Part shown: one piece after another, positions 44,137-53,027 of the stretch
Layout: each line of letters begins with the position of its first letter
How positions within the stretch are numbered: position 1 is the stretch's first letter
NCBI RefSeq assembly: GCF_007625155.1
Contig: NZ_VMNK01000010.1
Coordinates: forward strand, 1-64,000
DNA: 64,000 bases
Direction of reading: 5' to 3'
Origin: Denitromonas halophila
Lineage (GTDB): Bacteria > Pseudomonadota > Gammaproteobacteria > Burkholderiales > Rhodocyclaceae
The notes under the pieces: model-generated
What the model was told of the DNA's origin: nothing
The model's input: only the letters and a program-made list of their open reading frames with translations
Database searches by the model: none
Made by a program: the position numbers and the translations under genes

Positions 44137-44502
44137 CTAGTCCGCGAAATCCTCCGGGTACAGCCGGCGCATCTCCTCTTCGCGCTCGCGCTCCCAGCGG
44201 GCACGCACCGTGTTCCGGGCCTCGTACATGGCCTCGGACAACTCCACCAGGCCGGGGAACTGCGCATAGACCCACTCACCGGCGGTGCGTAGCTCCTCCG
44301 TCTCGCCGTGCTCGGCGTACTCGCGTACCAGGGCGAGAACCATGCTGGTGTAGCGCCCATCGAGCGGCCCGAGGATCTCCGCCATCGAGAACGCATGCTG
44401 CCCGTTGTAGAGCGAGAGGATGCACTTGGCCAGCGCGGTTTGTCCGCTCGTGCCGCTGTGAATCTTGACCAGTTCGAGGGCGTCGAGGTATGGATTAGTC
44501 AT
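44137..44502 (-). CDS. Hypothetical protein, 121 residues
   Basis: The ATG at 44502 lies one base after the stop of the upstream gene (AAATAGAATG), so the two are translationally coupled; the frame to 44631 would overlap that gene. The product is helical: YLDALELVKIHSGTSGQTALAKCILSLYNGQHAFSMAEI in pieces, then an Arg/Glu-rich C terminus (ARWEREREEEMRRL). It resembles small plasmid or phage proteins of unknown role. Confidence 0.65.
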   Translation of the reverse strand: MTNPYLDALELVKIHSGTSGQTALAKCILSLYNGQHAFSMAEILGPLDGRYTSMVLALVREYAEHGETEELRTAGEWVYAQFPGLVELSEAMYEARNTVRARWEREREEEMRRLYPEDFAD

Positions 44503-44503
44503 T

Positions 44504-45190
44504 CTATTTCCTGATTCGAAATTGGCAGCTTGCCGCGCTGCCCTCGGGCCATGAGCACAGATCGATTCGCTCACCGCGCAGGTGCAACGCCATGGCAATG
44601 AGAGCAACGTCGAGAGGATCGCCTGCCTCAACCCTTTCGATCAGTATCTTAGCGAGAAATGACGCAGGGCACTGCGGATCGGCATAGTCTCTTTTGTCCT
44701 GAGCTCGGTTGATGGCCATCTTGGCCTTCAGCGCGGCGCAGAACCGCTCTGCCGCGGCGTCGTCAGGGTGGGGCTCCAAGCTCTGAGGCTGCTCGGGCGG
44801 GATGGGCCACGCGCGGGGAAAGCGGTCGGTCATGGGTATTCTGATCTCCGGCAGCGGCTCGATGCCATCAAGGCACTCGGCCAGATCGGCCAGGAAGGCA
44901 TCCTGACTCGAAATCCAGCCTTCGATCCACGGCGCGTCGTACAGCAGATCTGGCACGCGTTGCTGCAACTGCTCCAGCAATTCACGATTCTCGTCGATGC
45001 GCTTGAAGATTCCTCCTTCGCTGCGGGCCAGGACCTTTCCGACGAAGCCCCCTTCGCGCTTTCGAAACGCGGTGAATGCGCTGTAGGCGATGGCGGCTCG
45101 ATGCCGGCCGCTGGCGTTGGCCCTGCTCACCTTCCCATGGGCGCTGTGGGTCAGTGCTTTGTCGCTCTCCAAATCATTGGCGGGCTTCAT
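44504..45190 (-). CDS. Hypothetical protein, about 228 residues
   Basis: I take ATG 45190 (MKPANDLESDKAL) as start; the frame is open to 45289. The protein is soluble, with a basic N terminus and a region ALHLRGERIDLCSWPEGSAA near the C terminus. It is coupled to the 121-residue gene after it. No domain is recognised. The start is uncertain because neither candidate has a clear ribosome-binding site. Confidence 0.55.
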   Translation of the reverse strand: MKPANDLESDKALTHSAHGKVSRANASGRHRAAIAYSAFTAFRKREGGFVGKVLARSEGGIFKRIDENRELLEQLQQRVPDLLYDAPWIEGWISSQDAFLADLAECLDGIEPLPEIRIPMTDRFPRAWPIPPEQPQSLEPHPDDAAAERFCAALKAKMAINRAQDKRDYADPQCPASFLAKILIERVEAGDPLDVALIAMALHLRGERIDLCSWPEGSAASCQFRIRK

Positions 45191-45562
45191 CTGGCGATTC
45201 GTGTTGGCATGGCTGTCCGAGTCGGACACGGATGCGTCGCACGGCGACCTTGCGCCTGAGAGCACCCCCCAAAGCCTTCTCAACGGCATTGCCAGCTCCT
45301 TGCTTGTCGGCCGAACCCAGGCGTAGCCGCCTGTCGACGAGAACGGTCAACACTATCGATTCTTCAGAGCCACACAAGCCCGGAAAACCACCAAATGGCG
45401 CATTATTCGTTGCAAGAAATTCTGTGCGGACGCAGCGGCGGCGGCGCCGGGGCTGAAGCACTCTGTCGTGGAGGCGAGTACCGGAACGTACCCAAGCACC
45501 ATGGTGCACAGCCGTTCCCGCGCCTGCTACCATCGCTCGCGCACATCTCCTGTTCCCGCACT

Positions 45563-46291
45563 ATGATCGCCGCCGAACTCTTCTCCCGATCCTTGCCTGC
45601 CAGTTGGGCGCATCGCTGCACTGAGCTGGCCATCCTCGCCGCGCGCGCCGAAGCGAACGTGGCGCTTGCCGACCCGGACGGCGCAGCCATCCCGCCGCCC
45701 TCCTTGCGTTACCGCGCCCTTGAGATGGTCGCCCCGGCTGAAGTACGCGTCGTCATCCTTGGCCAGGACCCCTACCCGAACACTGAGGACGCCTGCGGTC
45801 TGTCCTTCTCTGTCCCACATGGACGGTCAATACCCAGATCCTTGCGCAACATCTACAAGGAGATGTGCGATGACCTCGACTGCGCCCTGCCCCGCCACGG
45901 CGACTTGGAGCCGTGGGCACGCCAAGGTGTCTTACTGCTCAACCACATCCTGACCGTGGCGCCCGGGCTCAGACGCAGCCACGCGAAGCTCGGATGGGAA
46001 GAGATGACCAACCGCATAGTGACGCTGCTGTGTGAGGATGACCGGCCGCGGGTCTGGATGCTCTGGGGAGACGATGCGCGGGACAAGCGAGGATTGATCT
46101 CGGGGCGCAATCAGTTGATCATCGAAAGCGCTCACCCCTCGCCGCTATCCGCCCGCAAGGGATTCTTTGGCTCGCGTCCGTTCAGCCGGGCCAATGCCCA
46201 CCTCATTGCCGCAGGACTCGTTCCGATCATGTGGGGCGCGGCCGGCGCCAGCGTCGATCCAGCACAAGGGTGCTTGCCACTAGATATCTAG
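45563..46291 (+). CDS. ung: Uracil-DNA glycosylase, family 1
   Basis: Ung removes uracil from DNA. The 242-residue protein starts at ATG 45563 (MIAAELFSRS); the open frame to 45395 is not needed. The catalytic water-activating motif is GQDPYPN with Asp, followed by CGLSFSVP, then LLLNHILTV and the DNA-intercalating HPSPLSA motif (His). These are the standard family-1 signatures. It is followed by a single stray iteron at 46327. A plasmid copy of ung together with umuDC and the SRAP gene adds to base-repair functions. Confidence 0.95.
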   Translation: MIAAELFSRSLPASWAHRCTELAILAARAEANVALADPDGAAIPPPSLRYRALEMVAPAEVRVVILGQDPYPNTEDACGLSFSVPHGRSIPRSLRNIYKEMCDDLDCALPRHGDLEPWARQGVLLLNHILTVAPGLRRSHAKLGWEEMTNRIVTLLCEDDRPRVWMLWGDDARDKRGLISGRNQLIIESAHPSPLSARKGFFGSRPFSRANAHLIAAGLVPIMWGAAGASVDPAQGCLPLDI

Positions 46292-46326
46292 CCCGGGCAG
46301 AGACCGATCGCGCCTTTTGGTCCCGT

Positions 46327-46351
46327 ATGCCCGAAAAACTTCACCTATCGG
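46327..46351 (-). repeat. Solitary iteron copy far from the origin
   Basis: ATGCCCGAAAAACTTCACCT and the following ATCGG match the reverse-orientation iteron of 7148-7775 at about 22 of 25 positions. It lies alone about 38.5 kb from the array, between ung and the Abi-like gene. Confidence 0.6.
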
Positions 46352-46539
46352 CCATCCCAGAAATCGGGTTCCAACGCATTTGACTACGCCGAAGGGGTGT
46401 TGCCGCTTTCCATAGCGCCGCCAGCCTGTTTGGATTTCTCCGCAGACGCCAGGCGATTGAGTGAGCCGGCCGATGTCCGCCTATCAGGTCCTCGGTGTTC
46501 CGCGCCAGCGTTTCGGATGTGCGACTGAATCGCCAGCAG

Positions 46540-47214
46540 CTAAGGACGATGGTTGATTAGGGCCAACGCATGCTGGTTTTTAACCATCCACTCTGCCGTC
46601 ACGGCGCATCGCAGCGCGATGAGATCTGCGATCTTCTGGAAGTCATCTACCAGGTTTCGCGTGAAGATCGGCTCGTGGTGGGCGATCCGGTTCCGGAGGG
46701 TGCGAATCTGTTCAAGCTCGTGGTATATCTTGAGTCGGAGCGCGGTCACCGACATCGCTAAATCGAAGTTGGGGAGAACCGTCTGCAGGTGTGGGCTCCA
46801 CAGACGCTGATCGTAGCGGGCGGTGAACATCTTCTGCCAGAACACGAACTTCAGCTCTGGAATTACCTTGCCGACCGTCGTTGCGCTACGGCGGGCGCTC
46901 AGGAGATCCTTGCGCGGACTGTATCCGATCGTTGGGTCAGGAAGGCTGCGTTCAAAACTGGGGGACCAGGGCCATTTTGGGCCATACTGGGCTTCGATGG
47001 CCTCCGCCACGGCGTTTCGGATCACGACCTCGCACACGTGCAAAGGTGCGAGCAAGGCGGCCGAGACTTGCGCGTTCCAAGCGTACAGCTTGAGAGCCGC
47101 TGCTTGGTCCAGGCCTCCTGTCACAGTCTCGTAAGTTGCCATGCGCGCCGACGATAGCGCCTGTTTCACAGCCTGTATCGTTGGATCTGTCGTTGTTTTT
47201 ATTGTTGACGTCAT
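46540..47214 (-). CDS. Abi-like HEPN-domain protein (probable phage-defence RNase)
   Basis: The start is ATG 47214 (MTSTIKTTT); the frame opens at a TTG. The 224-residue protein resembles the Abi family (AbiD/F, Abi_2): LAPLHVCEVVIRNAVAEAI in the first third, FWQKMFTARYDQRLW in the middle, and the HEPN RNase motif IRTLRNRIAHHEPIF near residue 180, with Arg and His in R-x4-H spacing. Such proteins stop cell growth on phage infection. It lies beside the decayed Cas12m-like locus, forming a small defence patch. Confidence 0.75.
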   Translation of the reverse strand: MTSTIKTTTDPTIQAVKQALSSARMATYETVTGGLDQAAALKLYAWNAQVSAALLAPLHVCEVVIRNAVAEAIEAQYGPKWPWSPSFERSLPDPTIGYSPRKDLLSARRSATTVGKVIPELKFVFWQKMFTARYDQRLWSPHLQTVLPNFDLAMSVTALRLKIYHELEQIRTLRNRIAHHEPIFTRNLVDDFQKIADLIALRCAVTAEWMVKNQHALALINHRP

Positions 47215-47240
47215 CGTCAATAAGCCATATAGTTAATTCA

Positions 47241-47563
47241 CTAGCCACGGGACTTGATGGCGCAAGCCTCCCCCCGCGGACAGACGATAGTACTGAAAAG
47301 CCCGCCTTGTGCGGGCTTTTCGCTTATCCACTTTGCCCTTCTTGCCTCCTCGATGAGGGCCAATGTGGTCGGGGCTGTCCTCCGGCTCTTGTCCTCGGCG
47401 GCTCGCTTGGCACTAAGCGCGATCTCGTCGTCGGCTAGCTTGCTGGCCACCCTCCCCAGCCCGCGCTGCTCGTATTCGTTGCTCAGGTTGTCCCCGACCT
47501 TGGCCTTGCGCTCGATGCGTTTCACGTAACCCAGCTCCTCCATTTTCTTGACGGAGCGTTGCA
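47241..47563 (-). pseudogene. Truncated winged-helix protein fragment downstream of the CRISPR remnant
   Basis: The frame following the last CRISPR repeat encodes LQRSVKKMEELGYVKRIERK and GDNLSNEYEQRGLG, a winged-helix pattern like plasmid replication or regulatory proteins, then a charged helix. Its 5' end is replaced by CRISPR repeat sequence at 47564, and its 3' end runs into an intrinsic terminator (47296-47320). Both ends are therefore artificial. It is a remnant of another replicon or regulator. Confidence 0.5.
47296..47320. terminator. Strong bidirectional terminator
   Basis: AAAAGCCCGC-CTTGT-GCGGGCTTTT: a 10-bp stem with A and T tails on both sides. It lies between the Abi-like gene start and the winged-helix remnant and would stop CRISPR transcripts running leftward. 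Confidence 0.85.
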
Positions 47564-47663
47564 AAGCCGGTGCGATGGCCGTTGAAACGTCCGAGTGGAC
47601 AGCCGAACCCCTAATTCCCGAGAACTGTCGCACCTACCAAGCCGGTGCGATGGCCGTTGAAAC
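47564..47663 (-). CRISPR. One-spacer type V CRISPR remnant
   Basis: On the minus strand the first repeat spans 47663-47627: it begins GTTTCAACGGCC, contains the hairpin arms TCGCACC and GGTGCGA, and ends GAC. The second copy (47588-47564) keeps 25 identical bases and then diverges, as expected for a degenerate or truncated last repeat. Between them lies a 38-base spacer (47626-47589). A 3' hairpin followed by AC/GAC fits type V-M repeats. It follows the decayed effector gene on the same strand, with a 120-base leader (47664-47784). Two repeats only, so a chance duplication is not fully excluded. Confidence 0.62.
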
Positions 47664-47784
47664 CCTTTGCTCCGAACTCGGTGCTCCGTTTCGCGAATGA
47701 TACCCCAATACGCGAACCTCACTATGCTATGCGTAGAGAGTTGTTGGAAAAAGGCCATTGCGCCGTAAGTCTCTGATTCGACAG

Positions 47785-49673
47785 CTACGCGGATGTGTCT
47801 GTCGATTCATGGTCGCTTGGCGTTCGCGCACTTCTGCGCGCCGCGAGAATCCGTTCCTTCTTCTCCAGTTTCTTCGCTACCTGGGACTCGCGCGCGGCAC
47901 GCGCGTTGAGCCAAAAATCGGTGACAGCGTCCTCGCGCTGGTCATTGGCCATTTTCCAGGCGATCGCTGCACCGTTGAGTTTGCGATCAAGGCGGGCCCC
48001 ACAGTTGGTGCAATCCAGCTCCTGCGAGTTCTCGACGCTTTGCATAGCGGAGCCCCCGCACACCGAGCAATACGTTGCAGTCTCTCCGGTCAGTTCGAGC
48101 ACCGCGCTGCCGCACTTGGCCGCTGCCCACCGGATCGCCATCTCCAGTTCGTAGAGCGCCGCGACGGTACGCCCCGCACGCGCCTTGCGAGCGAACTCTG
48201 AGCGCTCGCCGGTCTGTTCATCGATTTTCTTGGCCGCGGCGGCCAGGCCCAACGGTTCGATGATGATCGCGTCGTAGCTTCGCGCTAGCTCGATTGCCAG
48301 GGTACGGTAGAAGTCCTTGCGCGCGTTGCGCGCTCGGCGTGCCCCGTGCGCGGCCTCCTGCCAGCGCAGGCGGTCGGCCTTGCGCCACTGCTCGAGCCAA
48401 TCGGGGCTACCGTCCAGTTCGGACAACGCTCGGCACAGCCGATGTAGGCGTCGGATGGCCACGTGCTGTGGCGGCAGCCGGCGGATTGCCTTGAGTTCCT
48501 CGACCAGATCCTCGGGCCAGCCGGCACCGATGGCTATTTCTTTAACCAAGGGGACGATCTCGTCGCGCGCCTTGTCACGCCGGCTCGCTATGTCGGCCGC
48601 CTTGTCGAGACCTTCCTAGATGCGCGGCAGCAACTGGATCAGGCGTGCCTGCCCAGGGTCCGCGCAGTCCGTGATGCCGGCGATGCGCCGGCCCGACACG
48701 TCGGCCGCCCACCCCATGTGCACGGCCACCAGTGGCGCCCTGCCCTGAGTGCGCTCATCGAGCGGTGCAGGCAGCTTGATCATCAACTGCAAGGCCCACT
48801 TGGTGTCCTTGCCGATGCGTCGACGCACGAGGCGAGCCAATCCCACGCAGCTACCCTCGGGCAAGGGGCGGTGATACTGCCATGTGCCGGTGGCGTACAT
48901 GTCCGCCTTGGCCGCTCCCAGTCGGAAACGCAGTTCGCCGTACTTGCGGCGCCCGCAGCCCTGTGTCGGGAGAATGGCCAGTTCCGCGTGCTTACCCTCG
49001 AGCAGCGCGGCGCAGGAGACACCGCCGGCAGCGACGAACTGTAGCGTGAGGCTATCCTGCACCTTGTCGGCGCCGACCGAAAAGCGCGGCGCCTTGCCCT
49101 TGGCGATGCACTTGCTGAACGCCTGCAGCGCAGAATCGAGCACTGCATTGGCCGTCGCCCAGCCAAGCCCGTCATTGACCGCCTGCGAACGCAGTTGGTA
49201 GGTCTCGCACCGCGAGTTCTTGCCGATGCGCGATAGGAAGCGTGAGGACAGATCAGTTCGGAGCGCCTTGCGCGTCTTGGCCAGGGCGTCCCACAGTTTC
49301 GGCCACAGCTCCGACGTTGCTGCGCGATCGCCTTCATCGCGTCTTCGTCGTTTCGGCCGCGTGCCTCATCGAACTGGATGTTGAGCTCGTCGATGCGTCG
49401 TTGGTGCGCTTGGGCGTCGGCCGGAGCGCTCTCGAGAACGAAGGCGTTCATTTGGCCGATGACGTCTCGGATGAGCGCCACCAGGTCGTTGTAGAGGCGT
49501 CGCGCCTTCATGATCTGGTCGTTGGCGGCTTCGTGGCATTCCTTGTCGAGGCGAACGCCGTACTCGTAGATCAGAACGTCGCCGGCGGGGACCTTTCCCG
49601 ATGTAAGTTTCACGTGGTTTACGTCTCCATCCCTGCGCGGTGACCCATGTGCCACGAATTGTGTCTGTGCCAT
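47785..49673 (-). pseudogene. cas12m: Cas12m-like (type V-M) CRISPR effector, inactivated
   Basis: Three segments join into about 629 residues, near the known Cas12m length. Segment 1 (49673 to about 49320) has the N-terminal VLIYEYGVRLDKE, YNDLVALIRDV. A one-base shift near 49312-49325 leads to segment 2 (TSELWPKLWDALAKTRKAL... to a TAG at 48616-48618, with RuvC-I VAVHMGWAADVSG). Segment 3 (48615-47785), in the same frame, has RuvC-II IIIEPLGL, zinc ribbon CSVCGG/CTNCGA and RuvC-III ARLDRKLNGA. His stands in place of the first RuvC Asp, which fits Cas12m effectors that bind DNA without cutting. TnpB is less likely given the 5' half and the repeat pair. Confidence 0.78.
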
Positions 49674-50114
49674 CCGACTGTGTGACGAAACTACCATGGG
49701 CGGGGCTGCCTTCAAGGGAAACAAGGGCGCCCCGCCCGTGTGTTCTGTTGTGGCGTCATGTGCGGACACGCTGTTGAGTCGTAGTCGCCCACTCCCGCTG
49801 CCGGCGACGGAACTTCGGCTTCGGCGCCGTTACGCGCATCAGCGTCAAGCGCGCCGCCCCCGTCGAAGGCTGGGCCTGGCGATCGATGCGCGTGGACAAC
49901 GCCATCGGGCTGCCCGAAGCTGTGGCGCTGTCCGAGGGCAGCGAGCGGGGATGGCAATTCAATGCAGCCTCAAGGGTAAGAGGCGAATCCGCCCCTCGAA
50001 CCTGTGGCTGGCGTCCGATCGCTAGCGGCGATAGCGCAGCTAGCAACGTTAGTTCTCATGCTCACTGGAGACAGCACCAATGCGTGCTTTCCCGCGGCGC
50101 GCTCGATGTCCAAG
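49674..50114. other. Stretch upstream of the effector, no clear gene
   Basis: About 440 bases. An inverted repeat GGGCGGGGC...GCCCCGCCC (49698-49737) lies close upstream of the effector start on its strand and may be a terminator or operator. The plus frame around 49870-50020 reads MRVDNAIGLPEAVALSEGS and has coding character but lacks a start context and a recognised domain. Confidence 0.45.
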
Positions 50115-50438
50115 TCAGCCTGGAGCCAACCTGCAGGCAGGGCATTCCGAGTCACGACTATCCGGCTGCGACTCGTCGGGGCAGAGCCCAGCATAGCAAT
50201 GGCGCACCGCTCCTTTGCCGTGCAGAGCGTCGATGTACGCTCGCAGGCGAGCGCAATCGTCTTCTGCGGACCGGGATTCTTCACGCGAAATGCGCAGAGC
50301 CGCAACCAGGCGATCAATCAGAATAGCTCCTTTGGGACCAACCCCATCCAGGAGTGCCGCTAGTTGGCGGTCCCCCAGTCCCTGCATCTGACGCAGCCGA
50401 TCTAAAACCTGTTGTTCGGATTTGTTCAGTTCATCCAT
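50115..50438 (-). CDS. Hypothetical small protein, 107 residues
   Basis: The start is taken as ATG 50438 (MDELNKSEQQVLDRL); the frame opens at 50471. The first half looks like a helix-hairpin or helix-turn-helix (RQMQGLGDRQLAALLDGVGPKGAILIDRL). The C terminus has CYAGLCPDES and CPACRLAPG cysteines. It may be a plasmid regulator. No firm family. Confidence 0.5.
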   Translation of the reverse strand: MDELNKSEQQVLDRLRQMQGLGDRQLAALLDGVGPKGAILIDRLVAALRISREESRSAEDDCARLRAYIDALHGKGAVRHCYAGLCPDESQPDSRDSECPACRLAPG

Positions 50439-50585
50439 GGGTGTGCCTTGCGTTGTTGTGGGGCCTGACACCGAATCGTCTCACTGAGACCGTTGATGGG
50501 CTCGCTGACCTCGTACATGTCCGTAAGTGCCCTCGCCAGTCGTTGCTTCCAGGGCGATTCTTCCATGACCTGCATGCCTTTGTGC

Positions 50586-50861
50586 CTACCCTCCTACCTG
50601 ATGGGGGTCATTGGTATAACGGATCAGTTTTTGCACACCATAGCGCCTTCGGGGGTCTCCTCGCACGATCCACAACCCTGTTCCTGGCCAGAAATCGATC
50701 CGCTTGGAGCCGGCAGATACGATCAGGTGCGCCCCGGCGTTCTTGCTCTCGAAGCTCACGCCGGCCGCGGCGAGCCGCTCGGCGCTCGAGGCCCGGTTGT
50801 TCGCTCGCCTCTGCTGGCCAAGGCGACGATGCTCGGCAAACAGTTCACCCATCTCGCTCAT
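50586..50861 (-). CDS. Hypothetical small protein, 91 residues
   Basis: It begins MSEMGELFAEHRRLGQQRRANNR at ATG 50861 and then has FESKNAGAHLIVSAGSKRIDFWPGTGLW (in pieces), a compact beta-hairpin domain often seen in phage and plasmid proteins of unknown role, ending in a basic RRRYGVQKLIRY. It follows the 76-residue cysteine protein gene after 10 bases, so they are probably an operon. Confidence 0.6.
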   Translation of the reverse strand: MSEMGELFAEHRRLGQQRRANNRASSAERLAAAGVSFESKNAGAHLIVSAGSKRIDFWPGTGLWIVRGDPRRRYGVQKLIRYTNDPHQVGG

Positions 50862-50871
50862 CGTTGGTGTC

Positions 50872-51102
50872 CTAGCAGAATGTGTAGGGAAGCTGAATGA
50901 GGACGGTGCCGCCCTCGAACTCGTCAAGAAGCCCCAGGGCCTCGATCTGCTCCCGGACGTGCCGACCCAGCATGGCCGGGTGGTGGCGCTGCAGGTGCTT
51001 GCGGATATCGTCCAGGTGATAGTAGCCACCGGATTTGCCCCGGAAGGCGCAACGGGGGCTGCAGTAGCGGTGCGATGGGATCTGGTTGTAGCGGGTGCGC
51101 AT
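50872..51102 (-). CDS. Small Cys-rich hypothetical protein, 76 residues
   Basis: It begins MRTRYNQIPSHRYCSPRCAF at ATG 51102 and has a CSPRC pair near the N terminus, then HHPAMLGRHVREQIEAL and a hydrophobic end. A single zinc knuckle is possible. It is followed closely by the 91-residue gene. No family is recognised. Confidence 0.5.
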   Translation of the reverse strand: MRTRYNQIPSHRYCSPRCAFRGKSGGYYHLDDIRKHLQRHHPAMLGRHVREQIEALGLLDEFEGGTVLIQLPYTFC

Positions 51103-51341
51103 GGAAGGTGCTTCTCTTTCGGACTGGCGGCACCGTGGCCGCCGACTGATCCATCACACCACAGGCGGGCGGCAGTTCAAGCCCTTGGCAAGCATTCTTT
51201 CAGCCCGTGGTGGCGAGGGCGATGCCAAGTGATTCCGCCCTTATGGGGTATGCTTCCCCGCTCATGTTCCGACCCAGTGCTTCATGTCTGGATCGGACGC
51301 TGTCTTAATCCCCTGCCCCCTTCTTGAGAGCCGCATTCAAC

Positions 51342-51644
51342 ATGTTCGAATCCACCTATGTGTCTGGAGTAGCCATCCCCAACTTTGACCGCGCAATCTC
51401 CGCGGCGCTCGCCGATAGCGAGTTCGAGGGTGGCGGCCACACCATGGTTGTCGCCATCGAAAACCCCGAGGGTCAAATCTATCGAGTCGTCGAGTGCGAG
51501 GGCCTCGGCGCCTACATGCATGTCACAGGCGTGCTCGAAGACCTCGGCTTGGATGATGTCCTGGCCGACGAGATTGAGGGAGCTGACGGCTTGGACAGCC
51601 GATTTGTGGTGACCGAGGACACGAGGGCTGCGGCCGATCAATAG
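51342..51644 (+). CDS. Hypothetical acidic protein, 100 residues
   Basis: ATG 51342 (MFESTYVSGVAIP). The protein is small and very acidic (IENPEGQIYRVVECEGLGAYM, LEDLGLDDVLADEIEG in pieces), which recalls acidic plasmid-encoded DNA-mimic or antitoxin proteins, but no family is recognised. It is flanked by divergent and convergent neighbours, so it is a single-gene transcript. Confidence 0.5.
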   Translation: MFESTYVSGVAIPNFDRAISAALADSEFEGGGHTMVVAIENPEGQIYRVVECEGLGAYMHVTGVLEDLGLDDVLADEIEGADGLDSRFVVTEDTRAAADQ

Positions 51645-51859
51645 CCGAGGCAAGCCGCTCGACCAGGCCTGACAATGCGCACTGCGAGCCCGCGTTCGCC
51701 GCTGGGCAGCCCGTTAAATAAGCCGTCGGATCGCATCTCACGGCAGAGAAACCTCGAACTCGCAGCTCATGTGCCGTACGCCGGTGGTGCTCGGAAAGTA
51801 GCGTGTCGCACCTGGGTAAGTGCGACGCGCTCATCGCAACGCCGTAGCCTGCGGCTGCA

Positions 51860-52852
51860 TCAGAAGGATTGGTCGTTGGTGCCCCAGGCATTACCGGCCA
51901 CGTCGATGTGGCCTGCGCCGCCTATGGTCGGCAGACCCGACGCAGGGTTGATCGCCTGCGGCGCAAACCCCGCATCGCCGATGCTGTCGTAGGCCGCGTA
52001 GGTGGCGCCTGCTGCGCCAAGCACAAGGAGGCCGGACAATCCGTCGCTACGCGCACCGTCCAGCTTCAGGCAACGGGTGCTTTCTTGGTATGCAGCGAAG
52101 ACCTTCTCCCTGTCGGTCAGCTCGCTACCGGTGAGCAGGACAATCCCAAGTGCGTCCGGATCTTCGTCGGTGCGGAGGATGGGCGATGCCACAAAGATCC
52201 GTTTGGACAGGTCAGTCACGCGCGGTTTGTTGCCGACGTTGACCAAGCTCTTGCCGTCGCTGCTTCGCCACTGGGGATGTTCGCGCAAGAGCCAGCTGCT
52301 GAATGCCCTTGCCTGAAGGGCAATCAGGATGCGTTCAAGCGGGTAGCCGAACATGAGTGCGGCAGAGCACACCATCACGATGACCAAGCCTGTGCCGCTA
52401 ATGATGAGTGGCGTGAAGATCAAGGCAAATCCGACATAGGCCGCCATGAGCTGCGCTTCGTCGTCGAATCCGGTCGGGCTAGCGACCGCTGTCCAGACAA
52501 AGAACAGAATGGCTGGGGCTGACACCAGGGCATAGGTCGCGAAGGGGTTTGAGAGTGCAACGTCAGTGAGTATTGACACCCCCTGGTTCACCAAATCAAG
52601 CGTCAATGCGGAAAGGAGCAGGGCACCAAACCCAATGGTCAGCTCCAGGGGTGTAAGCGCGTTGAGCTCCATGGCTGTGGCGCCTGAGCCGCTGTGTGCA
52701 AAGAGCATGAGCAGCGCCTGCCACGTGACGGCAAACGCAAGATACGACAGCACTTTGCGCCAGATGAACTGTCGACGCACCTTCTTGCATACTTCCTGGT
52801 AGCCGGGCAGGCAGATGCGTTCGAGGTAGAAATTAAGGATGGGAGAAATCAC
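51860..52852 (-). CDS. Integral membrane protein of unknown function, 330 residues
   Basis: Four to five predicted membrane helices lie between residues about 32 and 170 (VLSYLAFAVTWQALLMLF, LELTIGFGALLLSALTL, TYALVSAPAILFFVWTAV, YVGFALIFTPLIISGTGLVIVMVCSAALMF in part). A soluble domain follows (RTDEDPDALGIVLLTGSELTD), then a short Gly/Ala helix (GLLVLGAAGATYAAYD). There is no transporter signature that I recognise. It may be a plasmid entry-exclusion or mating-pair component, which is speculation. Confidence 0.6.
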   Translation of the reverse strand: MISPILNFYLERICLPGYQEVCKKVRRQFIWRKVLSYLAFAVTWQALLMLFAHSGSGATAMELNALTPLELTIGFGALLLSALTLDLVNQGVSILTDVALSNPFATYALVSAPAILFFVWTAVASPTGFDDEAQLMAAYVGFALIFTPLIISGTGLVIVMVCSAALMFGYPLERILIALQARAFSSWLLREHPQWRSSDGKSLVNVGNKPRVTDLSKRIFVASPILRTDEDPDALGIVLLTGSELTDREKVFAAYQESTRCLKLDGARSDGLSGLLVLGAAGATYAAYDSIGDAGFAPQAINPASGLPTIGGAGHIDVAGNAWGTNDQSF

Positions 52853-52912
52853 GGTTGTCCTTTGTGTGTGTAGCGTTGTTTTCAGGTTGTGTTCTTCAGT
52901 GGCGCGGGTGCT

Positions 52913-53023
52913 CTATGTAGCCGATTCTCCGGCTGCCTCCTGCGCTCGCGCGTCGATGCAGGCTATCCAGTGCAATACAGCGCCCCGGATGGCTCCCGAC
53001 AGATAATCGGGACTCAGGGCCAT
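52913..53023 (-). CDS. Possible 36-residue protein after the DksA-like gene
   Basis: ATG 53023 lies 4 bases after the stop of the DksA-like gene and encodes MALSPDYLSGAIRGAVLHWI and 16 more residues. The coupling spacing supports translation, but the small size makes it uncertain. Confidence 0.3.
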   Translation of the reverse strand: MALSPDYLSGAIRGAVLHWIACIDARAQEAAGESAT

Positions 53024-53027
53024 GCGC

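Noticed and set aside
47612..47640. Degenerate iteron overlapping the CRISPR spacer and repeat
   Set aside because: About 17 of 23 positions match the origin iteron, but part of the match is the CRISPR repeat itself; chance similarity is likely.
47785..48549. Stand-alone IS605-type TnpB
   Set aside because: The frame continues upstream in the same frame past a single stop and joins a ~380-residue N-terminal part; no TnpA or IS605 ends were seen and a repeat pair follows.
50704..51327. 207-residue plus-strand open frame
   Set aside because: Antisense to two short coupled minus-strand genes with better start context.
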